Source of the DNA: Bacteroidales bacterium
Lineage (GTDB): Bacteria > Bacteroidota > Bacteroidia > Bacteroidales > NBLH01
Length of the DNA stretch: 5,775 nt
Reading direction: 5' to 3'
Assembly: GCA_029933755.1 (NCBI GenBank)
Contig: JAOZNO010000107.1
Location: 3,339 to 9,113, forward strand
Part shown: positions 5,515 through 5,775 of the stretch, one piece after another
How positions within the stretch are numbered: the stretch's first letter is position 1
Layout of the letters: the number at the start of each line of letters is the position of its first letter
Translations under genes and position numbers: made by a program
The notes under the pieces: generated by a model
Seen by the model: only the letters and a program-made list of their open reading frames with translations
Databases searched by the model: none
Told to the model about the DNA's origin: nothing

Positions 5515-5775
5515 TTAGAAAAACTTAATCCCTATCATTACTATATCATCAGTTTGCTCATGATTTTGTGTCCAATTTTCTAATTCTTTATATATGATAA
5601 GTTTCTGTGATTTTAATGACTTGTTTTGATTTTCCAATAACAAGATCATTAGTTTCTTTTTTGAAAATTTTTTCTCATCAGCACCACCAAATTGATCGGT
5701 TATACCATCAGAAAACATATATACTGTATCGTCCTGATCTAACTGGATTTCATGATTGTGAAATGTACCAACCTC
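5515..5775 (-). CDS. SpoIIE/PP2C-type serine phosphatase, C-terminal fragment
   Basis: The frame is open from the right edge to a TAA at 5517-5515, giving the last 86 residues of a larger protein. Its start is outside the window, so the Met in this frame at 5718 is internal. Two hallmarks of SpoIIE-like PP2C phosphatases are present: YMFSDGITDQFGG (19-31), with the metal-binding Asp of SDG at residue 23, and the terminal QTDDIVMIGIKF (74-85), with Asp76-Asp77, where the second Asp-rich metal site lies. Such domains dephosphorylate serine or threonine on partner proteins. In Bacteroidota they often end long sensor proteins with TPR or membrane-associated sensor modules. Which sensor precedes this one cannot be seen. 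It converges with the Crp/Fnr gene across a 79-nt gap. Confidence 0.85.
   Translation of the reverse strand, partial: EVGTFHNHEIQLDQDDTVYMFSDGITDQFGGADEKKFSKKKLMILLLENQNKSLKSQKLIIYKELENWTQNHEQTDDIVMIGIKFF

Noticed and set aside
1..5775. tRNA or rRNA genes, CRISPR arrays, insertion sequences or phage genes
   Set aside because: I saw no cloverleaf-like segments, no regularly spaced direct repeats, no transposase or integrase motifs and no terminal inverted repeats.

Overview
The window looks like a low-GC chromosomal segment (roughly one third G+C by eye) from a member of the Bacteroidota, probably an anaerobic or facultative one. The evidence is the gene families present (DUF2461, a short OsmC/YhfA-type protein, a Bacteroidota-style Crp/Fnr regulator, a SpoIIE/PP2C phosphatase tail), the near absence of Shine-Dalgarno sequences, and two good matches to the Bacteroidota promoter pattern (TTTG at about -33, TAnnTTTG at about -7). 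The genus cannot be fixed from this sequence.

Left half (1-3861, all minus strand): three tightly packed genes read leftward. First is a DUF2461 protein, then 11 nt later an EgtD-type L-histidine N-alpha-methyltransferase, then 3 nt later a large cytoplasmic molybdenum/tungsten-bisPGD oxidoreductase. The last runs off the left edge, with almost all of its 725 visible codons accounted for. A promoter candidate lies just upstream of the DUF2461 gene. The spacing suggests one transcript.

Middle (3862-4733): a 269-nt spacer holds the DUF2461 promoter candidate and, further right, a composite hairpin followed by a T-run that should end the osmC-like transcript. Between about 3930 and 4040 I see nothing beyond weak AT-rich inverted repeats. 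Next comes an OsmC-family thiol peroxidase (minus), then a 183-nt divergent spacer with an osmC-like promoter, then a Crp/Fnr regulator (plus).

Right end (5436-5775): a 79-nt convergent gap, then the C-terminal end of a SpoIIE/PP2C-type serine phosphatase (minus) that enters from beyond the right edge.

The common theme is redox and sulfur chemistry: a possible hercynine-forming enzyme linked to a molybdoenzyme, a peroxide/hydroperoxide-reducing protein, and a cysteine-bearing Fnr-like regulator beside it. That these form one functional system is inference. The gene pairing most worth following is EgtD with the Mo/W oxidoreductase, because no EgtB, EanB or OvoA partner is visible here.
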